From assembly GCF_039523795.1 (NCBI RefSeq), contig NZ_BAAAFZ010000022.1, positions 1 through 47,250 of the forward strand: 47,250 bases of DNA, given 5' to 3'. Of the stretch, positions 36,279-46,044 are shown one piece after another (the stretch's first letter is position 1; each line of letters opens with the position of its first letter). The notes under the pieces are model-generated. The model saw only the letters and a list, made by a program, of their open reading frames with translations, was not told the DNA's origin and did not search any database. The DNA is from Craurococcus roseus (GTDB taxonomy: Bacteria; Pseudomonadota; Alphaproteobacteria; Acetobacterales; Acetobacteraceae). Both the position numbers and the translations under genes were made by a program.

Positions 36279-36994
36279 CAGACAGGCCGCTCGCCGGCTC
36301 GGTGGCGCTCGTCACCGGCGCCTCACGCGGCATCGGCGCTGCGGTGGCGGTGGAACTGGCGCGGCTGGGGGCGCATTGCGTTCTGACGGCGCGCACCCAA
36401 GGCGGGCTGGAGGAAACGGACGACGCGGTCCGCGCCACAGGCGGCGCCGCGACCTTGCTGCCGCTCGACCTGGCGAAGCAGGCCGAGAAGATCGACATGC
36501 TCGGCCCCTCCATCGTGGAGCGCTTCCGGCGGCTCGACATCCTCGTCCATGCCGCAGGGGTGCTCGCCAAGCTGACGCCGGTGGCGCACATCCAGCCGCG
36601 CGATTGGCAGGAGGCGGTGGCGGTGAACCTGTCCGCCTGCTGGCGCCTGATCCGGAGCTGCGACCCGCCGCTGCGCGCCGCGCCGGCGGGGCGCGCTGTG
36701 GTGCTGACCGACGCGGTGGCGGCGGAGCCGCGCGCCTACTGGGGCCTCTACGGCGCAGGCAAGGCGGGGCAGGAGCACCTGGTCCGCGCCTGGGCCGCCG
36801 AGACGGCGCGCACGCCGCTCCGCGTGTCGCTGTTCGACCCTGGCCCGGTCGCCACGCAACTGCGCACCGTCGCCATGCCCGGCGAGGACCCGGCGGGGCT
36901 GCGGCGACCGGCGGAGGTGGCACCGGCCGTCGCCGCGCTGTGCGTGCCGGAAGAGGCGCGGCGCGGTGCGGCAGGTCGCGTCACCGGACCTTGA
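36275..36994 (+). CDS. Short-chain dehydrogenase/reductase (SDR)
   Basis: A 239-residue Rossmann protein, co-translated with purF (ATGA overlap). The cofactor motif is VTGASRGIGAAVA, the NAG-like motif is VHAAGVL, and the YxxxK pair is in LYGAGKAG. The residue thirteen before the catalytic Tyr, normally Ser, is Asp here (VVLTDAVAAEPRAYWGLY). The layout resembles YciK-like SDRs, whose substrate is unknown. The position directly after purF recurs in related bacteria. Confidence 0.87.
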
Positions 36995-37203
36995 CGCGCT
37001 CCGGCGGCATCGCCCCTCGGCTCGCGGCGCGGAGCGGGAGGGCACCCCGGAGCCGGCGTACCCCTTTTCCTCCCAGGCCTCCGCTGCCCCGGATGCGTCG
37101 GCTGCGCTGCGGCGGAACGTTCGGCCTGGGCGGGGTTGAGGGCCTTTTCCGGAACGGGCAGGCTCCGCGCCGGCAGTGCTCCTGACCCCGTCACGGCGGC
37201 CGT

Positions 37204-37233
37204 GGCCACCCCCGGCACCGCCGGGGCGTGGCC
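37204..37233. terminator. Strong GC-rich hairpin between SDR and lipoprotein genes
   Basis: GGCCACCCCCGGC (37204-37216) and GCCGGGGCGTGGCC (37220-37233) pair over 13 bp with one bulged C and an ACC loop. It lies about 210 nt after the SDR stop and 20 nt before the lipoprotein start. It could terminate the purF unit or act in the lipoprotein leader. No T-run is present. Confidence 0.4.
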
Positions 37234-37252
37234 TGCCTCCTCGGAGGGCGCG

Positions 37253-37645
37253 ATGACGGCGAATCGACGCGAACTCATCCTGTTGCCCGCGCTGGGCGCC
37301 GCCGCGGCGCTCGCGGCTTGCGTGCGCACGGCCCCCATCCAGGACGGGGGCGGCGAATTCACCGGGCGCGGCACCCTGTCGCGGCGCGCCGACCAGGTCC
37401 GCCGGGCCGGGGCGGGGCTCGGCTGGCGGATGGAGCCGCGGGGCCCCGGCCTCGTGCGCGGCACGCTGAACCTGCGCAAGCACCAAGCCGTGATGGGCAT
37501 CCCGCACGACACGCAGCGCTTCGCCATCCGCTACGTCTCGAGCAGCAATCTCGACTAAGACGGCACGTCCATACACCGGAACTACAACAGTTGGGTGCGG
37601 AACCTGCAGAACGCGATCCTGGCGCAGCCCGTGACGAACGCCTGA
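37253..37645 (+). pseudogene. Small lipoprotein gene with an in-frame TAA
   Basis: The frame from ATG 37253 (GGAGGG upstream) encodes a signal segment with lipobox ALAAC and then a basic domain with GTLNLRKHQAVMGIPHDTQR and RYVSSSNLD. TAA follows at 37556-37558. The same frame goes on without a break for 28 more codons (DGTSIHRNYNSWVRNLQNAI and a short tail) to TGA 37643-37645. The continuation looks like the proper end of the family: aromatic and Asn-rich, with HRNYNSWV. A TAC or TAT codon changed to TAA would explain it. So it is either a recent nonsense allele, a sequencing error, or a real 101-residue truncated protein. Function unknown; outer-membrane lipoprotein expected. Confidence 0.7.
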
Positions 37646-37808
37646 CGGCGCCGGCCCGGGGCGGCTCGACATCCGTGCGCAGGACCCCGGATCGCCGTTT
37701 TCGCCGCGTCGGCCACGGCCCCCAGCACGGGGGAGGCGCCACGGTCATGGCCCTCCGGGCGCCTTCCGCCTCCGTCGCGGGCCAGCGACAGCGCCCGCCT
37801 CGCCGTCC

Positions 37809-38636
37809 ATGAACTACCGCCACGCCTTCCACGCCGGCAACTTCGCCGACTGCTTGAAGCACTCCCTGCTGGTCTGGATCGTGCGGGCGCTCGGCCGCAA
37901 GCCGGCGCCGTTCCGCGTGCTGGACACCCACGCCGGCGCGGGCGCCTACGACCTCGGGTCGGAGGCGGCGCGGCGCGGCGGTGAGTGGCAGGCCGGCATC
38001 GGCCGCCTGCTCGGCGTCACCGAAGGGCCGTTGGCGGATTACGCGGCGCTGGCGCGGGACTCCGGTGCGCCGGCCCGCTATCCCGGCTCGCCCGAGTTGG
38101 TCCGGGCATTGCTGCGGCCGGAGGACCGGCTGGTCTGCGTCGAACTGCACCCAGAGGAGCACGCGGCGCTCCGTGCCCGCTTCCGCGCCGACCCGCGCGT
38201 GTCGGTGCATCGACGCGACGGCTGGGAGGCTTTGCGGGCGCTCACGCCCTTCCCGGAACGGCGGGGCTTGGTGCTGATGGACCCGCCCTTCGAGCGGCCG
38301 GGCGAATTCGAGCGCTTGGCCGAGGGCCTATCCGTGGTGGCGCGGCGATTCCGGGGCGCGGTGCAGGCCGCGTGGTACCCCATCAAGCACCGGGCGCCGG
38401 CGCGCGCCTTCCACGCCGCGGTGGAAGCGTCCGGGCTGCGGGACGCGGTCGCGGCCGAGTTGTGGTTGCGCGAACCGACCGACCCCGCCCGCCTGAACGG
38501 CTGCGGTCTGCTTGTGACGAATCCGCCCTGGGGCTTCGAGGCGGAGGCGCGCGGAGTCCTGGCCGCGTTGGAGGGGCGCTTGGGCGCGGGCGAGGCTGGC
38601 CAGGGGTGGGCCGTCACCCGCGTCGCGGAGGAGTAG
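37809..38636 (+). CDS. rlmJ: 23S rRNA (adenine(2030)-N6)-methyltransferase RlmJ
   Basis: A 275-residue SAM-dependent methyltransferase for A2030 of 23S rRNA. It begins NYRHAFHAGNFADCLKHSLL, the diagnostic RlmJ opening. The SAM loop is LDTHAGAGAYDLGS and the catalytic motif IV is LMDPPFERPGEF (DPPF, usual DPPY/F). Length matches the family. gpsA follows with a 3-nt gap, so they are probably co-transcribed. Confidence 0.95.
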   Translation: MNYRHAFHAGNFADCLKHSLLVWIVRALGRKPAPFRVLDTHAGAGAYDLGSEAARRGGEWQAGIGRLLGVTEGPLADYAALARDSGAPARYPGSPELVRALLRPEDRLVCVELHPEEHAALRARFRADPRVSVHRRDGWEALRALTPFPERRGLVLMDPPFERPGEFERLAEGLSVVARRFRGAVQAAWYPIKHRAPARAFHAAVEASGLRDAVAAELWLREPTDPARLNGCGLLVTNPPWGFEAEARGVLAALEGRLGAGEAGQGWAVTRVAEE

Positions 38637-38639
38637 CGG

Positions 38640-39641
<1,002 letters not shown>

Positions 39642-39659
39642 CGGCGCGCGACGGCGGCG

Positions 39660-40376
39660 TCAGGCCGCCGCTTGGCCCGCCTGGGCGTCCAGCCGGTAGC
39701 CGCCGCCTTCCGTGAGCAGGAGGCGGGTGTTGGCCGGGTCGGGCTCGATCTTCTGCCGAAGGCGGTAGATGTGCGTCTCCAGCGTGTGCGTGGTCACCGC
39801 CGAGTTGTAGCCCCACACCTCGTTCAGCAGCACCTGCCGCCCGACCGGGCGGCCGGAGGCGCGGTACAGGAACTTGAGGATCGCGCTCTCCTTTTCGGTG
39901 AGGCGAATCTTCCTGTTCTTGGCCGGCTCCAGCAGCAGCTTGGCCGAGGGGCGGAACATGTAGGGGCCGATGGTGAACACCGCGTCCTCGGAGTTGTCGA
40001 AGACGCGGAGCTGGGCGCGCACGCGGGCCAGCAGCTCGTTGAGGCGGAAGGGCTTGGCGATGTAGTCGTTGGCGCCGGCGTCCAGCCCGCGCACCACGTC
40101 CTGCTCCGCGTCCGCCCCCGTCAGCATGATCACGGGGATCTTGAGGCCCTGCTTGCGCAAGCGGGCGCACAACTCCCGCCCGTCGCCGTCCGGCAGCCCG
40201 ATGTCGAGCAGCACGGCGTCGTAGCGGGCCTCCGGCCCGGTCAGTAGCTGTTCGGCGTCCTTGGCGGTCTCCGCCTCGGCCGGCGCGAACTCGCCATCGA
40301 GGGAAAGTTGCTCGGCCAGCGTTTGTCTCAACGCGGCGTCGTCGTCGACGATCAGCAACGGGCGTGGGCCGGCCAT
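39660..40376 (-). CDS. OmpR-family response regulator
   Basis: A 238-residue regulator. The receiver domain has DDD at residues 11-13, the phosphoacceptor Asp58 in VLLDIGLPDGDG and the Lys in NDYIAKPF. The C-terminal winged helix includes LTEKESAILKFLYRASG and VTTHTLETHIYRLRQKIE. No kinase gene is adjacent, so it is an orphan here; very similar stand-alone regulators occur in many alphaproteobacteria. It is divergent from ribA across a 289-bp intergenic stretch. A TTGACA hexamer on its strand (40464-40459) could be a -35 element, but no good -10 follows. Confidence 0.9.
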   Translation of the reverse strand: MAGPRPLLIVDDDAALRQTLAEQLSLDGEFAPAEAETAKDAEQLLTGPEARYDAVLLDIGLPDGDGRELCARLRKQGLKIPVIMLTGADAEQDVVRGLDAGANDYIAKPFRLNELLARVRAQLRVFDNSEDAVFTIGPYMFRPSAKLLLEPAKNRKIRLTEKESAILKFLYRASGRPVGRQVLLNEVWGYNSAVTTHTLETHIYRLRQKIEPDPANTRLLLTEGGGYRLDAQAGQAAA

Positions 40377-40504
40377 GCCATCTCCAAGCGAGGGAAGGGG
40401 CGTCTCATATGTCTTGCGCCTGAACTGACTCCGTTCGATGGCGAACCTGAGGCGGGTGTGTCAAGAGCTGTTCGTAACACAACAAAAATGAAAGAGCCAT
40501 TCCT

Positions 40505-40522
40505 ATGTTGCTGGTCCAACAT
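40505..40522. repeat. Inverted repeat in the AT-richer ribA leader region
   Basis: ATGTTGCTGGTCCAACAT, a 6-bp stem with a 6-nt centre, lies 144 nt upstream of the ribA start. A second possible stem GGCG/CGCC lies at about 40526-40541. The whole 40441-40640 stretch is noticeably richer in A and T than the genes around it. It could be an operator or leader structure. Confidence 0.3.
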
Positions 40523-40665
40523 CGGGGCGGTTGTATACGCCTTGGCGGCGCCATATTGCGAGAGCGGTATGCTGTTGGTGCCACCACCGGGTCGGCCGCC
40601 TCCCTTGTAACCCATATGGCTGTCCGATCGTGCAGAACAGGTTGAAATCGAAATCTCCCGCGCCG

Positions 40666-41808
40666 ATGGACGCGGCTGCGCGATCCTTGCGGGCGGTGCA
40701 TCGCGCCGCCGCGGATCTCCGGCGCGGCACGCCCATCTTGCTAAACGGCAATGATCACGTATTGGTGATCGTTAGCGCCGAGACGGTCGGGGCGGGCGGC
40801 TTGGCCGAGATCGCGGCCTGCGCGGCCGATTCGCCGATGCTCCTGGTGGCGTCCGCGCGCGCCGCCGCGTTGGTGCGGGCGACGGTCCCGCCCGGCTCGG
40901 CGCAGGTGGTGCCCTTGCCATTGGCGTCGCCGGAGCTCGCGGCGTTCCGCCTCCCGTCCGCCTTGCTCGACCCGATGGCCCTCCGCGGCTTGGCGGACCC
41001 CACTGTCGGGCTGGAGTTCCCGGACCTGCCGCAACCGTTCCGCGACCCGCCGCTACTGGCCCCTGCCGCCCTCGCGCTCGCGAAATTGGCGCGCTTGTTG
41101 CCGGCCGTGGTGGCGGCGTCCGCGGCGCCGGCTTCGCTGGAAGCGGAGGGGTTGTTGGAGGTAGGAGCGGCGGACGTCCTCGCCTACCCGGCCGGCGCGG
41201 CCGCCTCGCTCTGGCCGGTCGCGGAAGCCGCTGTGCCGCTGGACGGCGCCGCCGACGCGCGGCTGGTCGCGTTCCGCGCGGCCGACGGCGGCGTCGAGCA
41301 CTTGGCGATCCTGATAGGCCGGCCGGATGAAGTGGCGCGCGCCGGCGGGAAGGCGCCCTTGGCGCGCCTGCACTCCGAATGCTTCACGGGCGACCTGCTC
41401 GGCTCGCTCCGTTGCGATTGCGGCTCCCAGCTCCGCGGGGCCATCGCCCGCATGGCGGAGGAGGGCGCGGGCGTGCTGCTGTACCTGGCCCAGGAAGGGC
41501 GCGGCATCGGCTTGGTGAACAAGCTGCGCGCCTACAGCCTGCAGGACGGCGGCCTCGACACGCTCGACGCCAACCGGGCGCTGGGCTGGGGCGCCGACGA
41601 GCGCAACTTCCTGGTCGCCGCCGCCATGCTGGAGCGCCTCGGCGTGGACCGCGTCCGGCTGCTGACCAACAACCCCGACAAGCTGGCGGGGCTGGCCGCG
41701 TGCGGCATCCGGGTGGAGGGGCGGGAAGCGCACGCCTTCGCGCCCAACGGCGTCAACGATGGCTACCTCGAAACAAAGGCCCGCCGCTTCGGCCACCTGC
41801 TGGGCTGA
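40666..41808 (+). CDS. ribA: GTP cyclohydrolase II (RibA) with an extra N-terminal domain
   Basis: A 380-residue enzyme for the first step of riboflavin synthesis. The C-terminal ~200 residues are the GTP cyclohydrolase II domain: zinc ligands in HSECFTGDLLGSLRCDCGSQ, the catalytic region QEGRGIGLVNKLRAYSLQD and the ending NGVNDGYLETKARRFGHLLG. The N-terminal ~170 residues (from LRAVHRAAADLRRGTPILL) are a divergent domain found in related alphaproteobacteria; they lack an obvious DHBP-synthase active site. The start is uncertain: ATG 40666 has no clear ribosome site, and GTG 40630 is in frame upstream. The L,D-transpeptidase gene follows by 3 nt. Confidence 0.92.
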   Translation: MDAAARSLRAVHRAAADLRRGTPILLNGNDHVLVIVSAETVGAGGLAEIAACAADSPMLLVASARAAALVRATVPPGSAQVVPLPLASPELAAFRLPSALLDPMALRGLADPTVGLEFPDLPQPFRDPPLLAPAALALAKLARLLPAVVAASAAPASLEAEGLLEVGAADVLAYPAGAAASLWPVAEAAVPLDGAADARLVAFRAADGGVEHLAILIGRPDEVARAGGKAPLARLHSECFTGDLLGSLRCDCGSQLRGAIARMAEEGAGVLLYLAQEGRGIGLVNKLRAYSLQDGGLDTLDANRALGWGADERNFLVAAAMLERLGVDRVRLLTNNPDKLAGLAACGIRVEGREAHAFAPNGVNDGYLETKARRFGHLLG

Positions 41809-41811
41809 CCC

Positions 41812-42309
41812 GTGCAGGCGGTGGTGACCCCGGACGGTCTGTTCCGCCTCGGCCGCGAGACCTTCCGTTGCGCGCTGGGCCGCGGCGGCATCCGCGCGGA
41901 CAAGCGGGAAGGCGACGGCGCCACGCCCGTCGGCGACTTGCCCCTGCGGCGCGTCCTCTACCGCGCCGACCGGGTCGCCGTCCCGTCCTGTGGCGTCCCG
42001 GTGGAGCCGCTCTCGCCGAGCGACGGCTGGTGCGACGACCCGGCGCACCCGGACTACAACCGCGCCGTCCGCCTGCCCCATCCGGCGCGCCACGAGCGGA
42101 TGTGGCGCGAGGACCGCGTTTACGACATCGTCGGCGTGCTCGGTTGGAACGATGCGCCGGTGCGGCGCGGGCGCGGCAGCGCCATCTTCCTGCACTTGGC
42201 GCGCCCGGACCTGGCGCCCACCGAGGGGTGCGTGGCGCTCTCGGAGGCTGACCTGCGCGCCGTGCTGGCCTCCGGCCTGTCCAGCGTCCTCGTGTCGCCG
42301 GGCATCTGA
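41812..42309 (+). CDS. L,D-transpeptidase (YkuD)-like protein
   Basis: A 165-residue protein of the YkuD fold that would cross-link peptidoglycan or attach proteins to it. The core GRGGIRADKREGDGATPVGD is the usual opening, and the catalytic Cys lies in APTEGCVALSEADL with the His in FLHLARPD. It has no signal peptide or membrane segment, so it belongs to the group of short, apparently non-secreted YkuD proteins (PRK-type L,D-transpeptidases), whose role is unclear. It begins with GTG 41812, 3 nt after ribA, suggesting one operon. Confidence 0.87.
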   Translation: MQAVVTPDGLFRLGRETFRCALGRGGIRADKREGDGATPVGDLPLRRVLYRADRVAVPSCGVPVEPLSPSDGWCDDPAHPDYNRAVRLPHPARHERMWREDRVYDIVGVLGWNDAPVRRGRGSAIFLHLARPDLAPTEGCVALSEADLRAVLASGLSSVLVSPGI

Positions 42310-42454
42310 CGGGCGCGCCGAGCGAAGCGGCACGCGGGCGGCACATGGCGGTTTCGGAACGTACCGGGCGGGGTCCGCGGTCGGCTCGGTCGCGGGTGGG
42401 GAGCCGACTTTCCTCCACCTCCCGCTCCGCGACCGGACACGCGGGCGCGTCCGA

Positions 42455-42483
42455 TTGACGCTTTCCGCGGCGACACCATAGAT
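42455..42483 (+). promoter_or_regulatory. Probable promoter of the sdhCDAB operon
   Basis: TTGACG (42455-42460, five of six matches to the -35 consensus) is followed after 17 bp by ATAGAT (42478-42483); the overlapping CATAGA is one base nearer. The predicted transcript starts near 42490, giving a leader of about 47 nt with a small hairpin GGCGC-TAGT-GCGCC at 42499-42512. Confidence 0.5.
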
Positions 42484-42536
42484 GTGGCGCCGAATCAGGG
42501 CGCTAGTGCGCCGCCGAAGACCGGAGTCGAGACCCC

Positions 42537-42983
42537 ATGTCGATCATGCAGGATTCGCGGGAGGCCACCATGGCCGGCCGCCGCACCGACGGCTCGGCCG
42601 TCAAGCGGCCGCTGTCGCCGCACCTGCAAGTCTACGACATGCTGCAACTGACGAGCGCGCTGTCCATCTCCAGCCGCATCACCGGCGCGGCCTGGGGCTT
42701 GGGGCTGGTGCTGCTGGTGTGGTGGCTGGTGGCCGCGGCGTCTGGACCTTCTGCCTTCGCCACCGTGCAGTGGTTCCTGTCGTCCTGGCTCGGCCTGCTG
42801 GTGCTCTTCGGCATGACGGGGGCGGCTTGGTACCACACGCTGAACGGCGTGCGGCACCTCGCTTGGGACGCTGGCTACGGCTACGACATCCCGACCACCT
42901 ACCGCTCCGGCCGCATCGTCCTGATCGGCACCGCCGTCATGACGGTGCTGACCTGGATCGTCGCCGTCATGGCTTGGGCGTAG
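42537..42983 (+). CDS. sdhC: Succinate dehydrogenase cytochrome b556 subunit
   Basis: A 148-residue membrane anchor of complex II with three membrane helices. The N-terminal RPLSPHLQVYDMLQLTSALS is the family signature (quinone site Ser and Arg nearby in SISSRITG), and the heme ligand His lies in HTLNGVRHLAWD. In-frame ATGs at 42546 and 42570 are alternative starts; 42570 has the best ribosome site (GGGAGG). It is the first gene of sdhCDAB. Confidence 0.93.
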   Translation: MSIMQDSREATMAGRRTDGSAVKRPLSPHLQVYDMLQLTSALSISSRITGAAWGLGLVLLVWWLVAAASGPSAFATVQWFLSSWLGLLVLFGMTGAAWYHTLNGVRHLAWDAGYGYDIPTTYRSGRIVLIGTAVMTVLTWIVAVMAWA

Positions 42984-42996
42984 GGGAGGACGGACC

Positions 42997-43398
42997 ATGG
43001 CGGGTCACGAATACGCAGGCCACACCACGCTGCGTTCGCCGCTCGGACGGGTGCGCGGCCTCGGTTCGGCAAAGTCCGGCACGCACCACTGGTGGCTGCA
43101 ACGCGTCACCTCTGTGCTGCTGCTGCCGCTGACCATCTGGTTCGCGCTGTCGGCCGCGCTGCTCGCCGGCGCGTCCCATGCAGAAACGGTCGCGTGGATC
43201 GGGCGGCCGCACAACGCGGTGCTGCTGCTGGCCACCATCGGCCTGTCGTTCCACCACACCGCGGCCGGCGCGCAGGTCATCCTGGACGACTATGTGAATC
43301 GGGAGTGGGCGCGGATGGGTGCGATCCTGGCCGTGAACACCATATGTGGTTTGTTGGCTTTGGCCTCCGCCCTCGCGGTCCTCCGGATGGCGATTTGA
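42997..43398 (+). CDS. sdhD: Succinate dehydrogenase membrane anchor subunit
   Basis: A 133-residue membrane protein with three helices, second anchor of complex II. RSPLGRVRGLGSAKSGTHHW is the typical opening, and the heme/quinone segment is FHHTAAGAQVILDDYV with the conserved DDYV. The start ATG 42997 has GGGGAGGA and is 13 nt after sdhC. Confidence 0.93.
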   Translation: MAGHEYAGHTTLRSPLGRVRGLGSAKSGTHHWWLQRVTSVLLLPLTIWFALSAALLAGASHAETVAWIGRPHNAVLLLATIGLSFHHTAAGAQVILDDYVNREWARMGAILAVNTICGLLALASALAVLRMAI

Positions 43399-43423
43399 GG
43401 CGGGCCGCAGGGAATCCAGGACG

Positions 43424-45244
43424 ATGAACGCGATCACCCAGCCGCCTTCCAGCCCCTCGCGCGGGGCCTACCGCATCGTCGACCACACCTACGACGTGGT
43501 GGTGGTGGGAGCCGGCGGCGCCGGCCTGCGCGCGACCTTCGGCATGGGCGCGACCGGGCTCAAAACCGCCTGCATCACCAAGGTCTTCCCGACCCGCAGC
43601 CACACGGTCGCTGCGCAGGGCGGCGTGGGAGCCGCGCTCGGCAACATGGGCGAGGACGACTGGCGCTGGCACATGTACGACACCGTGAAGGGGTCGGACT
43701 GGCTCGGCGACCAGGACGCCATCGAGTACATGTGCCGCGAGGCTATCCCCGCGATCATCGAGCTGGAGCACTACGGCGTGCCCTTCAGCCGCACGGAGGA
43801 CGGGCGCATTTACCAGCGGCCCTTCGGCGGCCACATGCAGAATTACGGCAAGACGCCGGCCATGCGCGCCTGCGCCGCCGCCGACCGCACCGGCCATGCC
43901 ATCCTGCACACGCTCTACCAGCAGAGCCTGAAGCACAACTGCGAGTTCTTCGTCGAGTACATCGCCCTCGACCTGATCATGGACGAGGGCGTGTGCCGCG
44001 GCGTGATGGCGTGGGACCTGGCGGACGGCACCATCCACCGCTTCCGCGCCCAGACCACCGTGCTGGCGACCGGCGGCTACGGCCGCGCCTACTTCTCCTG
44101 CACCTCCGCCCACACCTGCACCGGCGACGGCAACGCCATGGCGCTGCGCGCCGGCATCCCGTTGCAGGACCAGGAGTTCGTGCAATTCCACCCGACGGGC
44201 ATTTACGGCTCCGGTTGCCTGGTGACGGAGGGCGCGCGGGGCGAGGGCGGCTACCTCACCAACTCGGAGGGCGAGCGCTTCATGGAGCGCTACGCGCCGA
44301 CCGCGAAGGACCTCGCCTCCCGCGACGTGGTGTCGCGCGCCATGTCCATGGAGATCCGAGAGGGCCGGGGCGTCGGGCCGCAGAAGGACCACATCCACCT
44401 GCACCTGGAGCACCTCGGCGCGGACCTGCTGCACGAGCGGCTGCCCGGCATCTCCGAGACGGCGAAGATCTTCGCCGGCGTGGACGTGACCAAGGAGCCG
44501 ATCCCGATGCTCCCGACCGTCCACTACAACATGGGCGGCATCCCGACTAACATCCACACGGAGGTGCTGAACCCCGCGCCGGACGACCAGGACCGCGTGG
44601 TGCCCGGCCTGATGGCGGTGGGCGAGGCGGCCTGCGTCTCCGTCCACGGCGCCAACCGCCTCGGCACCAACTCGCTGCTCGACCTCGTGGTGTTCGGCCG
44701 CGCCGCGGCGCACCGCGCCAAGGAGACAATCAAGCCCGGCGGCTCGCAGGCGCCGCTGCCGCCGAAGGCCGGCGAAGGGGCGCTCGACCGGCTGGACCGC
44801 GTGCGCCACGCCAAGGGCGGCACCATGGTCGGCGAACTACGTTTGAAGATGCAGCGCGCCATGCAGGAGCACGCGGCGGTGTTCCGCACCAGCGACCTGC
44901 TGCGCGAAGGCGTGCAGAAGATGCGCGACATCCAGGGCGGCTACGCCGACGTCCGCATCGCCGACCGCAGCATGATCTGGAACAGCGACCTGACGGAGGC
45001 GCTGGAGCTGGAGAACCTGATCGGCAACGCGCTCACCACGGTCGTCAGCGCCGAGGCGCGCAAGGAGAGTCGCGGCGCCCACGCGCAAGAGGACTACCCC
45101 GAGCGCGACGACGAGAACTGGATGAAGCACACATTGGCCTGGATGGACGGGCGCGGGAACGTCAAGCTCGACTACCGCGACGTGAAGATGCGCACCCTGA
45201 CCAACGACGTGCAGGTCTTCCCGCCCAAGGCGCGGGTTTATTGA
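43424..45244 (+). CDS. sdhA: Succinate dehydrogenase flavoprotein subunit
   Basis: A 606-residue FAD protein oxidising succinate to fumarate. The dinucleotide motif is VVVGAGGAGLRA, the covalent FAD His is in TRSHTVAAQGG, and the active-site segments are FHPTGIYGSGCLVTEGARGE and RDVVSRAM. The C-terminal domain ends at DVKMRTLTNDVQVFPPKARV. The start ATG 43424 is 25 nt after sdhD. Length is typical for alphaproteobacteria. Confidence 0.97.
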   Translation: MNAITQPPSSPSRGAYRIVDHTYDVVVVGAGGAGLRATFGMGATGLKTACITKVFPTRSHTVAAQGGVGAALGNMGEDDWRWHMYDTVKGSDWLGDQDAIEYMCREAIPAIIELEHYGVPFSRTEDGRIYQRPFGGHMQNYGKTPAMRACAAADRTGHAILHTLYQQSLKHNCEFFVEYIALDLIMDEGVCRGVMAWDLADGTIHRFRAQTTVLATGGYGRAYFSCTSAHTCTGDGNAMALRAGIPLQDQEFVQFHPTGIYGSGCLVTEGARGEGGYLTNSEGERFMERYAPTAKDLASRDVVSRAMSMEIREGRGVGPQKDHIHLHLEHLGADLLHERLPGISETAKIFAGVDVTKEPIPMLPTVHYNMGGIPTNIHTEVLNPAPDDQDRVVPGLMAVGEAACVSVHGANRLGTNSLLDLVVFGRAAAHRAKETIKPGGSQAPLPPKAGEGALDRLDRVRHAKGGTMVGELRLKMQRAMQEHAAVFRTSDLLREGVQKMRDIQGGYADVRIADRSMIWNSDLTEALELENLIGNALTTVVSAEARKESRGAHAQEDYPERDDENWMKHTLAWMDGRGNVKLDYRDVKMRTLTNDVQVFPPKARVY

Positions 45245-45261
45245 GGAACGACGCTTAGGCC

Positions 45262-46044
45262 ATGGCCACTTTCACGCTGCCCAAGAACTCGCGCATCACC
45301 GAAGGCAAGACCTTCAAGGCGGAGCCGGGCGCGAAAAACCTCAAAACGTTCAAGATCTATCGCTGGGACCCGGACAGCGACGCCACTCCGCGGCTCGACA
45401 CTTTCGAGATCGACCTCGACAAGTGCGGGCCGATGGTCCTGGACGCGCTCACCAAGATCAAGAACGAGATCGACACCACCCTCACCTACCGCCGGTCCTG
45501 CCGCGAGGGCATCTGCGGCTCCTGCTCGATGAACATCGACGGGCTGAACACCCTCGCCTGCCTCAAGCCGATCGACGACGTGAAGGGCGACGTACGCATC
45601 TACCCGCTGCCGCACATGCCGGTGGTGAAGGACTTGGTGCCGGACCTGACGCAGATCTACGCGCAACTCCGCTCCATCGAGCCCTGGCTCAAGTCGGACA
45701 CGCCGCCGCCGCCCGACGCCGAGCGCCGCCAGTCCAAGGAGGAGCGCGCCAAGCTGGACGGGTTGTGGGAGTGCATCCTGTGCTTCTGCTGCTCCACCGC
45801 TTGCCCGTCCTACTGGTGGAATGGCGACCGCTATCTCGGGCCCGCGGTGCTGATCCAGGCCTATCGCTGGATCGCTGACAGCCGCGACGAGGCGACGGGC
45901 GAGCGGTTGGACTACCTGGAAGACCCGTTCCGGCTGTACCGCTGCCACACCATCATGAATTGCGCCCGCGCCTGCCCGAAGGGCCTCAACCCGGCGGCGG
46001 CGATCGGCAAGATCCGGCAGATGCTGGTGGAGCGGCAGGCCTGA
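45262..46044 (+). CDS. sdhB: Succinate dehydrogenase iron-sulfur subunit
   Basis: A 260-residue electron-transfer subunit. The [2Fe-2S] ligands are in SCREGICGSC and a following Cys in LNTLACLKP. The [4Fe-4S] and [3Fe-4S] ligands are in CILCFCCSTACPSYWW and CHTIMNCARACPKGLNP. The start ATG 45262 is 17 nt after sdhA. It is the last gene of the operon; the following 281 bp hold no clear gene. Confidence 0.97.
   Translation: MATFTLPKNSRITEGKTFKAEPGAKNLKTFKIYRWDPDSDATPRLDTFEIDLDKCGPMVLDALTKIKNEIDTTLTYRRSCREGICGSCSMNIDGLNTLACLKPIDDVKGDVRIYPLPHMPVVKDLVPDLTQIYAQLRSIEPWLKSDTPPPPDAERRQSKEERAKLDGLWECILCFCCSTACPSYWWNGDRYLGPAVLIQAYRWIADSRDEATGERLDYLEDPFRLYRCHTIMNCARACPKGLNPAAAIGKIRQMLVERQA

Noticed and set aside
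40381..40665. FMN riboswitch before ribA
   Set aside because: The conserved FMN-element sequences are not present; only short inverted repeats are seen.
42348..42372. EcfG-type general stress promoter starting GGAAC before sdhC
   Set aside because: GGAAC is present near 42356 but no CGTT-type -10 follows at the right distance; the TTGACG/ATAGAT pair is the better promoter.
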